From contig DWXE01000039.1 in NCBI GenBank assembly GCA_019119355.1, forward strand, positions 62,001 to 126,000: a DNA stretch of 64,000 bases. Direction: 5' to 3'. Source of the DNA: Candidatus Eisenbergiella merdigallinarum (lineage in GTDB: Bacteria > Bacillota > Clostridia > Lachnospirales > Lachnospiraceae). Shown piece by piece: positions 37,454-50,138 of the stretch (position 1 is the first letter of the stretch; each line of letters begins with the position of its first letter). Position numbers and translations under genes: made by a program. Under the pieces are notes generated by a model. That model was not told the origin of the DNA. It was given only the letters and a program-made list of their open reading frames with translations, and made no database searches.

Positions 37454-38050
37454 TTACGACTCGAATGATTTATCAAAATCTTTTACTCTATTACGATTAA
37501 GGTTATCATCATAAATATCCGATTCATAATATTTCCCGCCCCTCGCATACGATAGATAACCAGCGATCAGTTCCATTCCCATAAATGCCGGATAATTATA
37601 TCCGTCTGAATCGGTAATCTGCCATTCGGAAGCCTCTTTGAACCCAAATTGAGGATAATACTCCGGTCTTCCAAAAAACAGAATAGCTCCAAATCCCAAT
37701 TCAGCCGCTTTGCCTGTCATACTCCTGATGAGCGCTTTTCCAACGCCTTTCCGCTGATACTCAGGCAACACGCTGAGCGGTCCAACATTCAAAACCGGAA
37801 TAATCCTGTCAGAAGTTCTCACCTCTGCTTTACTACAGATAATATGTCCAATAATATTATGATCAACTTCCGCAACGAAACTCAATTCGGGGATACCATC
37901 CCGCTTCCGTAACTCATGAACCATCCAGTGTTCATATGGGCATCCAATACCGCCCCTTTCAATCCTTTCAGGATATGAAAATGCAGCTCTTGTTATTTCC
38001 TCAACTCTTCGATAATCCTTTCCCAGCTCGGTTCTAATTGAGATATCCAT
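37454..38050 (-). CDS. GNAT family N-acetyltransferase (YhbS-like)
   Basis: LNVGPLSVLPEYQRKGVGKALIRSMTGKAAELGFGAILFFGRPEYYPQFGFKEA. Confidence 0.92.
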   Translation of the reverse strand: MDISIRTELGKDYRRVEEITRAAFSYPERIERGGIGCPYEHWMVHELRKRDGIPELSFVAEVDHNIIGHIICSKAEVRTSDRIIPVLNVGPLSVLPEYQRKGVGKALIRSMTGKAAELGFGAILFFGRPEYYPQFGFKEASEWQITDSDGYNYPAFMGMELIAGYLSYARGGKYYESDIYDDNLNRNRVKDFDKSFES

Positions 38051-38086
38051 TTTCTCACCTACATCTTTCCAGTCAATGTTTCCCTT

Positions 38087-38632
38087 TTAATAATTTTTAT
38101 TGCCCGATGATTTTGAGTCCAGTAATCCTTCAGAAACCAGTAGTTCAATAACTCTGGCCTCTCTCTCAAACATCATGGGATTATGAGGAGTTGAAATGAC
38201 ATTTCGATTTTTCGTAATGACAATTTGAGGATCCACAAATTCCAAAATATAGTTTTCTTTGGCTTCATAATCATCCAGACATGGAGAGACTATTTCATTT
38301 TCTGCTTCACAAAGATAATAGTAGCTGTCTTGAATAAAACATTCCGCAGCATCCTGATCACTTCTTTGAATGCGATGAACATAACCATATTCTTTTACTG
38401 TTTCGAACTTTACCACTAAACCTGCCTCTTCGCGGGTTTCACGTATCATGGCGGCGACAGGATCTTCACCACTTTCGATACCGCCACCAGGAAATTTGTA
38501 GTAATCGTACTTCTTGCTATGTATCATAGCTATCTTCCTGTTCGAAATAATAATGCTTCTGGCAGAATTTCGTACAAAAGAATGTGTACAATTTTCATAA
38601 TCCTGTTTATCCATTTCAAATAAAAGTCTCAT
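38087..38632 (-). CDS. NUDIX hydrolase
   Basis: GGGIESGEDPVAAMIRETREEAGL Nudix box; start at MRLLFEMDK. Confidence 0.9.
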   Translation of the reverse strand: MRLLFEMDKQDYENCTHSFVRNSARSIIISNRKIAMIHSKKYDYYKFPGGGIESGEDPVAAMIRETREEAGLVVKFETVKEYGYVHRIQRSDQDAAECFIQDSYYYLCEAENEIVSPCLDDYEAKENYILEFVDPQIVITKNRNVISTPHNPMMFEREARVIELLVSEGLLDSKSSGNKNY

Positions 38633-38673
38633 AAAATATCCTCTGTCAAAATTTATTTCACTTTCGACAAACA

Positions 38674-38880
38674 TCATTTTTTATATTCAGAAATGAGTTC
38701 TTCTGCCAAATACTCATCGCTCATGCAATGCAGATCGGAGACTCCTTCGCTGATAAGAGGATATAATTTCGAGCGATAGAAAAAATCCAGGGCATTATTC
38801 AAAGAGATCCCTTCCTTTTTAGAAAACAGTTCTATAATCCTGGCGTATTTTTTCTGTAATAAAACAGGATTCGCTTTCAA
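38674..38880 (-). CDS. DUF3791 domain protein
   Basis: Small helical protein ALDFFYRSKLYPLISEGVSDLHCMSDEYLAEELI; 4-bp overlap with the upstream DUF3990 gene. Confidence 0.7.
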   Translation of the reverse strand: MKANPVLLQKKYARIIELFSKKEGISLNNALDFFYRSKLYPLISEGVSDLHCMSDEYLAEELISEYKK

Positions 38881-39350
38881 ATCCGTTCACTCCCTTCATA
38901 ATGCAGATACTCATCCAGAGCCTTTTGAGTTCGCAGGCATATTTGCAGATTTGGCTTTTCAAAACGTAATCTGCGGATGGCTTCTTTTTTATCAATTAAG
39001 TGGTCAAAGTAAAGTTCAACGGTATTAAATACTTTATCATTTGCCACACCTCCGATAACAATATCATAATCAGTCGTGTCTTTTCCTGTTCTGCAGTTCA
39101 GTATAAAATCAAGCCATTCTTCCGAATAGTTGTCAAACTTCAGTATCCTGAGGTCCTGAAATGCTGTTTCATCAAAATCATAACGGGAAACTATGCCCTC
39201 TTTGCCACGGCGCTTGAATTTTTCACACCATTTTACAGCCTGCTCATGGATAGGTGTCGTGTAAAATCCCCGTCCAAAATCGACATTGTCTCTGGAATGT
39301 ATCAAATCAGGCTTTGAAATTTCCAGACACGAACCATGATGTAAAATCAT
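38877..39350 (-). CDS. DUF3990 domain protein (ADP-ribosyltransferase-like; putative toxin)
   Basis: ILHHGSCLEISKPDLIHSRDNVDFGRGFYTTPIHEQAVKWC and DYDIVIGGVANDKVFNTVELYFDHLI. Confidence 0.8.
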   Translation of the reverse strand: MILHHGSCLEISKPDLIHSRDNVDFGRGFYTTPIHEQAVKWCEKFKRRGKEGIVSRYDFDETAFQDLRILKFDNYSEEWLDFILNCRTGKDTTDYDIVIGGVANDKVFNTVELYFDHLIDKKEAIRRLRFEKPNLQICLRTQKALDEYLHYEGSERI

Positions 39351-39586
39351 ACCTCGATCCCCCTTTCTGCCATCAGGCTGATAATATCATCAACAATATA
39401 CTCTTTGCTCTGGGTGTGCAGCATTTCATATTCCGGAATAATATAGCTTTCCAGAATATTGTTTTTATCCGTCAATGCCCGATAAACCTCCTCTCCACTT
39501 TTTCCCAGCCTGATCGCGATATTCTCAATACAGAATACTGCAAATTCCAGCTCGTCGGCATTCTTTATTTCAGAATCGCATAACAT
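39347..39586 (-). CDS. DUF3791 domain protein (second copy)
   Basis: ADELEFAVFCIENIAIRLGKSGEEVYRALTDKNNILESYIIPEYEMLHTQSKEYIVDDIISLM; ATG at 39586 with AGGAGG upstream. Confidence 0.75.
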   Translation of the reverse strand: MLCDSEIKNADELEFAVFCIENIAIRLGKSGEEVYRALTDKNNILESYIIPEYEMLHTQSKEYIVDDIISLMAERGIEV

Positions 39587-39612
39587 GTTCCTCACACCTC
39601 CTGCTATTATAA

Positions 39613-41136
39613 TTATTCTATCTTCAGTTCGCGCCACGCCGCTTCGAACTCCGCCCTTCCCTGCGATCCGAACCGGATTCTGTCGGCCTTTTCATCTGTA
39701 TAGGTCAGACAGCTCATGGCCTGTTCCCCTCCGTTGACGAACACCTCGACGCCGTAGCGATCCATCACGATCCGCAGCTCGATCTCCCCGCCTCGCGAAG
39801 CCACATAGCAGCTGCGGCTGCTGACCGTATCGTGGATCTGCCCTCCGGACCAGGTGCGGTCGAAAGTCAGCGCGCTGCTGCCCGGCTCATAATACAGCAT
39901 CGTCTTATGGCTGTCGTCCGCCGCCAGATCGATCTCAAACCGACGGTAATCCCCGGCTTTCACCCACACCGTCATATCGAACTGCCTGCCGCGGATCCCC
40001 GGGATTTCCAGCCCCTTTTCCTCGCTTGGAACGGGCAGAGGATCCCGGCCGTACACGAAGCTTCCTCCTTCCACGACAACCGGGCCCGTCTCCACCGCTT
40101 TTCCGTAATAGTTTTCCAGTTCCCGCACAGGGAGCTGATACAACTTATCCCCTTTCAGGTGCAGTTCCCGGGTGATCGTCATGAATCCGCACCAGGAGAA
40201 GCCCTCCGGCGTCAGATCGTTGTCCCAGCTCTTCATCCAGCCGATCATCACCCGGCGGCCGTCCGGCGTCAGCAGCGTCTGAGGGGCGTAGAAATCCGGG
40301 TCGTAATCGATAGCTCTGGCTTCCGGGACGATCCGGCGAAATTCGTGGGTTTCGGAATCGTAGCTTCCCACAAGATAGATGGTCCCGTTTCCGTTATGAA
40401 ACTCCAGCCCCTTCGCCTCCATGAACTGGGGGGAAGCGATCAGCACCTGACGGCCGTCCAGGGGGAAGAAGTCCGGACACTCCCACATCCTCCCCTCTTC
40501 CCGCTTTCCCCGTTCCAGGACGGTTTCAAAGGCCCAGTTTTCCACATCCTCAGATGAAAACAGCACAGCCTGTCCACAATCGTCCTTTGTTTTATTCCCA
40601 ACCACCGCATAAAACCGGGAACCTTCCTTCCAGATCTTCGGATCCCGAAATTCCTTCCGGTCGCTGTCCTCCGGCAAAAGATCCGGACAAATTGCGGGAT
40701 TTTTCTCCGATTTTATGAAATCCCGGCCGTCGCCGAAAGCGACGCACTGAGTCTGGCTCACGAGGCGCTTCCCGCCTTCCTCCGATTCCCGCACTCCCGT
40801 ATAGAGAAGGATCTGCCGCCCCCCATCCTCCAGAGCGCTTCCAGAAAAGCACCCCTGTCCGTCCCATTCTTCGTCCGGGGCCATGGCGCAGGGCAAAAGC
40901 TCCCAGGAAATAAAATCCTTCGTCTTCGCGTGCCCCCAGTGCATGGGCCCCCATTTCGTGCTGTAGGGGTGATATTGAAAAAACAGATGATATTCCCCCC
41001 GAAAGCAGGAGAATCCGTTGGGATCGTTGATCCATCCTACGGGGCTGCAAAAATGGAAATCCGGCTTTTGTCCCACCGGGATTTTTCCGCTCTCCAAAAG
41101 CTCGAATTCCCTTGCCCGCTGCAATTTTTCGCTCAT
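39613..41136 (-). CDS. Glycoside hydrolase family 32, copy 2 (507 aa)
   Basis: WINDPNG, FRDPKIW, WECPDFF; same length as copy 1; start MSEKLQRAREFEL at 41136 (track ORF over-extends). Confidence 0.95.
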   Translation of the reverse strand: MSEKLQRAREFELLESGKIPVGQKPDFHFCSPVGWINDPNGFSCFRGEYHLFFQYHPYSTKWGPMHWGHAKTKDFISWELLPCAMAPDEEWDGQGCFSGSALEDGGRQILLYTGVRESEEGGKRLVSQTQCVAFGDGRDFIKSEKNPAICPDLLPEDSDRKEFRDPKIWKEGSRFYAVVGNKTKDDCGQAVLFSSEDVENWAFETVLERGKREEGRMWECPDFFPLDGRQVLIASPQFMEAKGLEFHNGNGTIYLVGSYDSETHEFRRIVPEARAIDYDPDFYAPQTLLTPDGRRVMIGWMKSWDNDLTPEGFSWCGFMTITRELHLKGDKLYQLPVRELENYYGKAVETGPVVVEGGSFVYGRDPLPVPSEEKGLEIPGIRGRQFDMTVWVKAGDYRRFEIDLAADDSHKTMLYYEPGSSALTFDRTWSGGQIHDTVSSRSCYVASRGGEIELRIVMDRYGVEVFVNGGEQAMSCLTYTDEKADRIRFGSQGRAEFEAAWRELKIE

Positions 41137-41195
41137 AACCTTCTCCTTTCGAAGCGCTCTGTCCATGGATCGGATGCGCCATCTCGCCCGGGCCC

Positions 41196-42302
41196 CTATC
41201 TGGGCCACCGTTCTCTTCTTTCCATCAGGGCAGGAAACGGCCGGTGGGGTTCCGCCTGATACCAGTACGCCACGCTGGCCACATCGTCCTGCCGCTCGAA
41301 CAGCCCTCCATGACAAACTCCGATCTGCTGGATCGTGACCTTCAAATCCTCTTCGAACAGAATCGGATCCATGATGTGCCAACGGTAAAAACAGCGTTCG
41401 GGCAGATGGTCGTCCGTATGATAGTCGTTGTGAATCGCCGTATCGCGGCAGGAATACCAGGGATATCCCAGAAACGGCGTGCAATAGGTATTTTCTATCG
41501 TCCTCCCGTTTTCCTGGGAAGCGAAGCTCCAGGCCCCTCCGAAATAATCCTCCGTACCGGTGCCGCAGATGGTGGGATATGTTTAATCCCCGTCCAGATA
41601 AAATTTCACTTCCCCTTCCCCGTACCAGTACCGCTCCAGGGCGGTGATCTCCAGACAGGTCCCCACATATTGTCCCCTGCCCTTTACGCCGTCTAAAATC
41701 ACATAATCCTTTCCCCTTTCCGTCATCCGCTGCCTTCTGAACTGCGCGTGGAAATAACCGGTCTCCTCCGGCAGCTCCTGCACCAGGCAATAATCCACCT
41801 GATAGAAAAAGGCGGGAACGTCCTCGTCCCCCTGATTCTCCAGGGTAATTTTTGCCCTTTTTCCAAACGGCATGGGAAAATAGCAGTTGAATCCCCGGGT
41901 AGGGTTCACCGCAACCGGCATGGAATTTACAGGATAGGACACGCCGAACCCGCAGCAGAAAAAATCGCCCAGCGGGCTTTCCACGGAAGGGGTCTCCTCC
42001 CCGTCCCAGTACATGCGCAGCACCAGATCCCGCAGCACGTACCGGTTTCGTTCGCTGGTTTTGTCCGTTACCGTCATCCAGATGTGCTGTATGACGCCCG
42101 GGCCCCCGATTTCAGCCAGCGTCACCGTCTCGTTCGCCCCCACCTTCGGGATGCAGGGGGATTCCTTTCGGGAAGGGCCCAGAACGCTTTCCTCCATTCC
42201 TCCCTTTCCCTTTTCTCCGGTCCGGTTCTCCCAGTTGATGCTCCTGCTCTTTCCCCGTCTCAAGATGGGGAGTCCCATCATGCTGCTTCCAAAAACGTCC
42301 AT
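41196..42302 (-). pseudogene. DUF2961/GH172 family protein interrupted by an in-frame TAA
   Basis: MMGLPILRRGKSRSINWENRTGEKGKGG ... KFYLDGD-TAA(41583-41585)-TYPTICGTGTEDYFGGAW ... VTIQQIGVCHGGLFERQDDVASVAYWYQ, same frame to TAG at 41196. Confidence 0.85.
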
Positions 42303-42499
42303 TCTGCCCTCCGTTTCGATCCTCCGGGATCTTTCTTTTCATCTTTCATATCTTCTAACTTAAAGTATATTTCATCTGGCGGCCAAAGCAATCCCCGCCG
42401 CGAAAATTTTTTCCGATTTTCAACCCCACGCTGATTGATCCCTTTCCTCCCCTGTTTTAAGATAATCCCATAAAAATGATTTATGCAAAGGAGTATCCC

Positions 42500-43027
42500 A
42501 TGATCAGGCGCGCGCAAAAAAAAGATGCCTCCCGCCTCGCGGAAATTCTGATTTTCGCGAAGCGGGCGGCATACCGTCCCATTTTTCAAGATGATATTGT
42601 TTCTTTCAACGAAATGCAGGTGCTGGATCTGGCCCTGCGCTTTCAAAACGATCCCGACGCCTTAAACGGGCTGTTCGTATACGATGACGGCATCCTGCGC
42701 GGGCTTCTCCGCATGGACGATCCCGCGGGCGCCTCTCCCTCCCTGCAGCTGAAGGAACTCTATGTGGATCCGTTCTTCCAGGGGCAGGGAGTGGGCTCAA
42801 AGCTGATGAAATACTTTCTTTCGGAAGTTTCCAGCCGAAACGCGAAGGAAGCGTTTCTCTGGGTTCTGGAAAAAAACGCGAAAGCCCGGGCTTTCTATGA
42901 ATCCTTCGGATTTTTTCCGGAAGGGGAACGGAAATTACAGCCGGGAACCCCTGAATTTCTGCTCAAATACCGTTATTCCTCTCCTTCCATCTTCTCCATG
43001 GCGTCTTCCATATCGTCGAATTCCTGA
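42500..43027 (+). CDS. GNAT family N-acetyltransferase
   Basis: [32 protein letters not shown] at 42500 with AAAGGAG; 3' end overlaps gyrA. Confidence 0.88.
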   Translation: MIRRAQKKDASRLAEILIFAKRAAYRPIFQDDIVSFNEMQVLDLALRFQNDPDALNGLFVYDDGILRGLLRMDDPAGASPSLQLKELYVDPFFQGQGVGSKLMKYFLSEVSSRNAKEAFLWVLEKNAKARAFYESFGFFPEGERKLQPGTPEFLLKYRYSSPSIFSMASSISSNS

Positions 43028-45480
43028 TTTCCATCGGAAACCTTTTCCCGCACTTTGGCGATCTGGGCCACCTTTACGCCGGGATCCAGGTTGATCAGCT
43101 TCACGCCGGAGGTAATCCTTCCGAGAATGGAAACGTCTTCCATCCGGATCTGGATGATGATCCCTTCCGTGGTGATCATCATGATTTCATGGTCGTCGTT
43201 CACCGCCTTGACGCCCACCACATCTCCGGTCTTTTCCGTGATCTTATAGCACTTCACGCCCTTTCCGCCGCGGTGTTGCAGGGTGAACTCATCCAGGGAG
43301 GTTCGCTTGCCCATGCCCTGTTCGGACACGATGAGCAGGGTTTTTCCCTGATGATCCAGCTGCATTCCCACCACTTCGTCGCCGTCCGCCAGGGTCATTC
43401 CGATGACGCCCATGGACATCCGTCCCGTGGCCCTCACATCCGTCTCCTGGAAGCGGATACACATGCCGAACTTCGTCACCAGGAAGATTTCGGAATTTTC
43501 ATCCGTGATCTTCACCTCGATGAGCTCGTCGTCCTCCCGGAGGCTGATGGCCGCCAGGCCGTTCTTGCGCACGTTGCTGTATTCCAGAATGGAGGTCTTT
43601 TTCACGATTCCCTTCCGGGTGACCATGAACAAGTTCTTATCCTCTTCGTAATCCTTCACCGGGATGATGGCGGAAATCTTTTCTTCCGGATTGAGCTGCA
43701 GCAGGTTGATGATGGCCGTCCCCCTGGCCGTCCTGCCCGCCTCCGGGATCTCGTAGGCTTTCAGCCGGTAAACCCGACCGAAATTGGTGAAAAACATCAC
43801 ATAGTGGTGGGTGGAGGTCATCAGCAGATCCGCGATGAAGTCGTCCTCGATGGTCTGCATTCCCTTGATGCCTCTGCCTCCCCGGTTCTGGGCCCTGAAA
43901 TTGTCCACGGTCATCCGCTTGATATAGCCCAGATTCGTCATGGCGATGACGGTGTTGTCCCTGGGGATCATATCCTCCATGGAAATATCGTATTCATCGA
44001 ATCCGATCTTGCTTCTGCGGTCGTCCCCGAATTTCTCCTTCACGATGAGGATCTCTTCTTTGATGACGCCCAGCAGCCGCTTTTCATCCGCCAGAATGGC
44101 CTTCAGATCCGCGATTTTGATCAGCAGCTCCTGATGCTCCGCTTCCAGCTTCTCCCTCTCCAGTCCGGTGAGGGCGCGCAGGCGCATGTCGATGATGGCC
44201 TGGGCCTGCATGTCCGTCAGGCCGAACCGCTGGATCAGCCGTTCCTTGGAAATCTGAGGGGTCTGGCTGGAACGGATGATCTGGATCACTTCGTCGATGT
44301 GATCCTGGGCGATGAGCAGGCCCTGCAGAATGTGATCCCGTTCTTCGGCCTTGTTCAGATCGTACTTCGTCCTTCTGGTCACCACATCCTCCTGATGGCG
44401 GATGTAATGCTGGAGCATCTGCAGCAGATTCAGCACCTTCGGCTCGTTGTTCACCAGGGCCAGCATGATGACGCCGAAGGTATCCTGCATCTGGGTATGC
44501 TTGTAGAGCTGATTCAAAATGACGTTAGCGTTGGCGTCCCTGCGCAGCTCGATCACCACCCGGGTTCCCTCCCGGTTGGACTCGTCCCTCAGGTCCGTGA
44601 TCCCGTCGATCCTCTTTTCCTTGTGAAGGTCCGCGATCTTCTCGATGAGCCTGGCCTTGTTGACCATGTAGGGAAGTTCCGTGACCACGATCTGGGATTT
44701 TCCGTTGGGCAGGGTTTCGATATCCGTCACGGCGCGCACGCGGATCTTGCCGCGCCCCGTCCGGTACGCCTCTTCCGCTCCCCGGGTGCCCAGGATGACT
44801 CCCCCGGTAGGGAAATCCGGCGCCTTGACGATCTGCATCACCTCTTCGATATCCGTATCCCGGTCTTCCAGGATCCGGTTGTCTACGATCTTCACCACGG
44901 CGTCCACCACTTCCCGCAGGTTGTGGGGCGGGATATTGGTGGCCATCCCAACGGCGATGCCGGAAGTTCCGTTCACCAGCAGGTTGGGATAACGGGAAGG
45001 CAGAACCACGGGCTCTTTCTCCGTCTCGTCGAAGTTGGGCTCGAAGTCCACCGTGTTTTTGTTGATGTCAGCCAGCATTTCCATGGAGATTTTGGAAAGG
45101 CGGGCTTCCGTGTAACGCATAGCCGCAGGGCCGTCCCCGTCCTCGGATCCGAAGTTCCCGTGGCCGTCCACCAGCGGATAGCGGGTATTCCATTCCTGGG
45201 CCATATTCACCAGAGCGCCATAAATGGAACTGTCCCCGTGGGGATGGTATTTACCCATGGTATCGCCCACGATACGCGCGCATTTTCGATGCGGCTTATC
45301 CGGCCCGTTGTTCAGCTCGATCATGGAATAGAGCACGCGCCTCTGAACGGGCTTTAAGCCGTCCCTGACGTCCGGCAGCGCCCTGGACGCGATGACGCTC
45401 ATGGCATAATCGATATAAGAAGTCTCCATCTTCTTTTTCAGATCGACCTCTTCTATTCTGTCAAAAATATTCTCTTCCAT
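42973..45480 (-). CDS. gyrA: DNA gyrase subunit A
   Basis: [61 protein letters not shown]. Confidence 0.98.
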   Translation of the reverse strand: MEENIFDRIEEVDLKKKMETSYIDYAMSVIASRALPDVRDGLKPVQRRVLYSMIELNNGPDKPHRKCARIVGDTMGKYHPHGDSSIYGALVNMAQEWNTRYPLVDGHGNFGSEDGDGPAAMRYTEARLSKISMEMLADINKNTVDFEPNFDETEKEPVVLPSRYPNLLVNGTSGIAVGMATNIPPHNLREVVDAVVKIVDNRILEDRDTDIEEVMQIVKAPDFPTGGVILGTRGAEEAYRTGRGKIRVRAVTDIETLPNGKSQIVVTELPYMVNKARLIEKIADLHKEKRIDGITDLRDESNREGTRVVIELRRDANANVILNQLYKHTQMQDTFGVIMLALVNNEPKVLNLLQMLQHYIRHQEDVVTRRTKYDLNKAEERDHILQGLLIAQDHIDEVIQIIRSSQTPQISKERLIQRFGLTDMQAQAIIDMRLRALTGLEREKLEAEHQELLIKIADLKAILADEKRLLGVIKEEILIVKEKFGDDRRSKIGFDEYDISMEDMIPRDNTVIAMTNLGYIKRMTVDNFRAQNRGGRGIKGMQTIEDDFIADLLMTSTHHYVMFFTNFGRVYRLKAYEIPEAGRTARGTAIINLLQLNPEEKISAIIPVKDYEEDKNLFMVTRKGIVKKTSILEYSNVRKNGLAAISLREDDELIEVKITDENSEIFLVTKFGMCIRFQETDVRATGRMSMGVIGMTLADGDEVVGMQLDHQGKTLLIVSEQGMGKRTSLDEFTLQHRGGKGVKCYKITEKTGDVVGVKAVNDDHEIMMITTEGIIIQIRMEDVSILGRITSGVKLINLDPGVKVAQIAKVREKVSDGNQEFDDMEDAMEKMEGEE

Positions 45481-45517
45481 CTATGGCTCCCATCTGCGCG
45501 CGGGGCGCGAGTTGATT

Positions 45518-48530
<3,013 letters not shown>

Positions 48531-48534
<4 letters not shown>

Positions 48535-48749
48535 AATTCACCCGATTCGATTTTCAGGGTCCGGCCGTCGTATTCCACGATATCTCCGGGCACCAGCTTC
48601 TTGCCGCGCTGCGTTTCCGTAACGCTGTTGACCTTCACGAGGCCGTCCTGCACGGCGTATTTGGCGTCCACGCCGGACTCCGTCAGCCCTGCCGCCTTCA
48701 GAGCCTGTCCCAGTTTGATCCATTCGTCTTTGATCCGATAAATTTCCAT
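48531..48749 (-). CDS. yaaA: S4-domain RNA-binding protein (YaaA-like)
   Basis: KLGQALKAAGLTESGVDAKYAVQDGLVKVNSVTETQRGKKLVPGDIVEYDG; located between dnaN and recF. Confidence 0.93.
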
Positions 48750-48770
48750 GTCGATTCCTTTCCGCCCTTT

Positions 48771-49880
48771 TTAGTTCACCGCGGTGAAATTCACCGGAAG
48801 GATCAGGTAAATATAGCTGTTTTCATCGTTGCGGATAAAACAGGGGGCTTTCGGATTGACCAGATAGACGGTAATCTGCTCCTCGTCGATGACCCGCAGC
48901 GCGTCGATGAGGAATCTGGGGTTAAATCCGATCATAATATCCCGGCCCTGCTTTTCGATATCGATCTGTTCGTTCATGCTGCCCAGGGCGGAATTGATTT
49001 TAAGTTCCATAGATCCGTCCGTAATATTGATAATAATGGGCTTTTTATCCCCTTCCCGCACGAGGAGGGTAGCTCTGTCGATACAGCTTAAAAATTCCCG
49101 CTTGTTGATCACCACTCGGGTTTCGTAGTCGTTTGACAGCATCTGATCGATGTGGAAATATTCCCCTTCGATCAGGCGGGAAACGACCGTGGTCCGGTCG
49201 AATTCGAAGACCACATGTTTGTCCGTGAAGTAGATGGCCGCGTCGTCCTCCGTGCCGCCTGTGAGAATCTTGCTGATTTCATTTAACGTTTTTCCGGGGA
49301 TGACGGCCTTTCTGGGGTCGTAAGCGTTCTTCAGCTGAATTTTGCGGATGGAAATCCGGTGGCCGTCCAGGGAGACGACTTTGAGCTCATCCTGGTTGAT
49401 TTCGAACAGTTCTCCGGTCATCAGCCGGTTGTTTTCGTTGTCAGCGATGGAAAAAATGGTCTGCCGGATCACTTCCTTGAGGGTGAACTGGGAGACGATG
49501 ACGCTTTCATTTCTCTCGATGTCCGGAAGTCCGGAGAAGTCGTCGCCGGGCTTTCCGACGATATCGAACTTCGCTTTTTCACAGGTGATGGTCGTCCTGC
49601 AGCCCGCGTCGGTGACGATGGTGATGTCGTTGTCAGGCAGCTTTCTGACGATCTCAAGAAAAATCTTCGCATCCAGAGCGATGATTCCAGGTTCTGCGAT
49701 CACGCCTTCGATGCTGGTCTCGATTCCGAGCTCCATGTCGTTGGCTGTGAGCTTTATGCTGTCGCCGGTGCAGTCCACGAGGATGCATTCCAGGATGGAC
49801 ATGGTGGTTTTGCTTGGCACCGCTTTGGAGACGACCTGAAGGCCGTTTAACAGGTTCGATTTGGAGCAGATCATTTTCAT
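48771..49880 (-). CDS. dnaN: DNA polymerase III beta subunit (sliding clamp)
   Basis: MKMICSKSNLLNGLQVVSKAVPSKTTMSILECIL; conserved position next to dnaA. Confidence 0.98.
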   Translation of the reverse strand: MKMICSKSNLLNGLQVVSKAVPSKTTMSILECILVDCTGDSIKLTANDMELGIETSIEGVIAEPGIIALDAKIFLEIVRKLPDNDITIVTDAGCRTTITCEKAKFDIVGKPGDDFSGLPDIERNESVIVSQFTLKEVIRQTIFSIADNENNRLMTGELFEINQDELKVVSLDGHRISIRKIQLKNAYDPRKAVIPGKTLNEISKILTGGTEDDAAIYFTDKHVVFEFDRTTVVSRLIEGEYFHIDQMLSNDYETRVVINKREFLSCIDRATLLVREGDKKPIIINITDGSMELKINSALGSMNEQIDIEKQGRDIMIGFNPRFLIDALRVIDEEQITVYLVNPKAPCFIRNDENSYIYLILPVNFTAVN

Positions 49881-49929
49881 AGGTGGAAAACTCCCTTCTG
49901 TGATTCAGGTAAAAGACGTCTTGATACAC

Positions 49930-50053
49930 TTATCCACAGTTCCGGGGCTTCAAAGGCCCTGCGGGCTGCGGCGTGCGCGCTTCTGCGCGCGGGATGGATA
50001 TAAATATTTAAATCCGTAGTCGTTCGTCGTAAGGGGTGTTGATATGTGGATAA
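49930..50053. promoter_or_regulatory. DnaA boxes in the dnaA-dnaN intergenic region
   Basis: TTATCCACA at 49930-49938 (+) and TGTGGATAA at 50045-50053 (- strand box); also TTATACACA at 50139-50147. Confidence 0.75.
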
Positions 50054-50138
50054 CCCTCTCCATTATACTATTTATCAGGAAAAATGGGAATCAGAAGCCT
50101 GTGAAAAACCCATGGATAACCTGAGAAAAGAGATGAAG

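Noticed and set aside
38633-38677. Upstream NUDIX start with ATGA overlap to DUF3791, making a four-gene coupled operon
   Set aside because: An internal ATG at 38632 has a better AGAGGA RBS and matches the usual family N-terminus; coupling to the cassette is therefore not claimed
41137-41790. N-terminal ~218 residues of the 725-aa track ORF
   Set aside because: Out-of-frame reading through the DUF2961 3' half; the true GH32 start is MSEKLQRAREFEL at 41136
43189-45357. 722-aa plus-strand ORF antisense to gyrA
   Set aside because: Shadow ORF of a high-GC coding gene; His/Asp-rich low-complexity translation with no family resemblance
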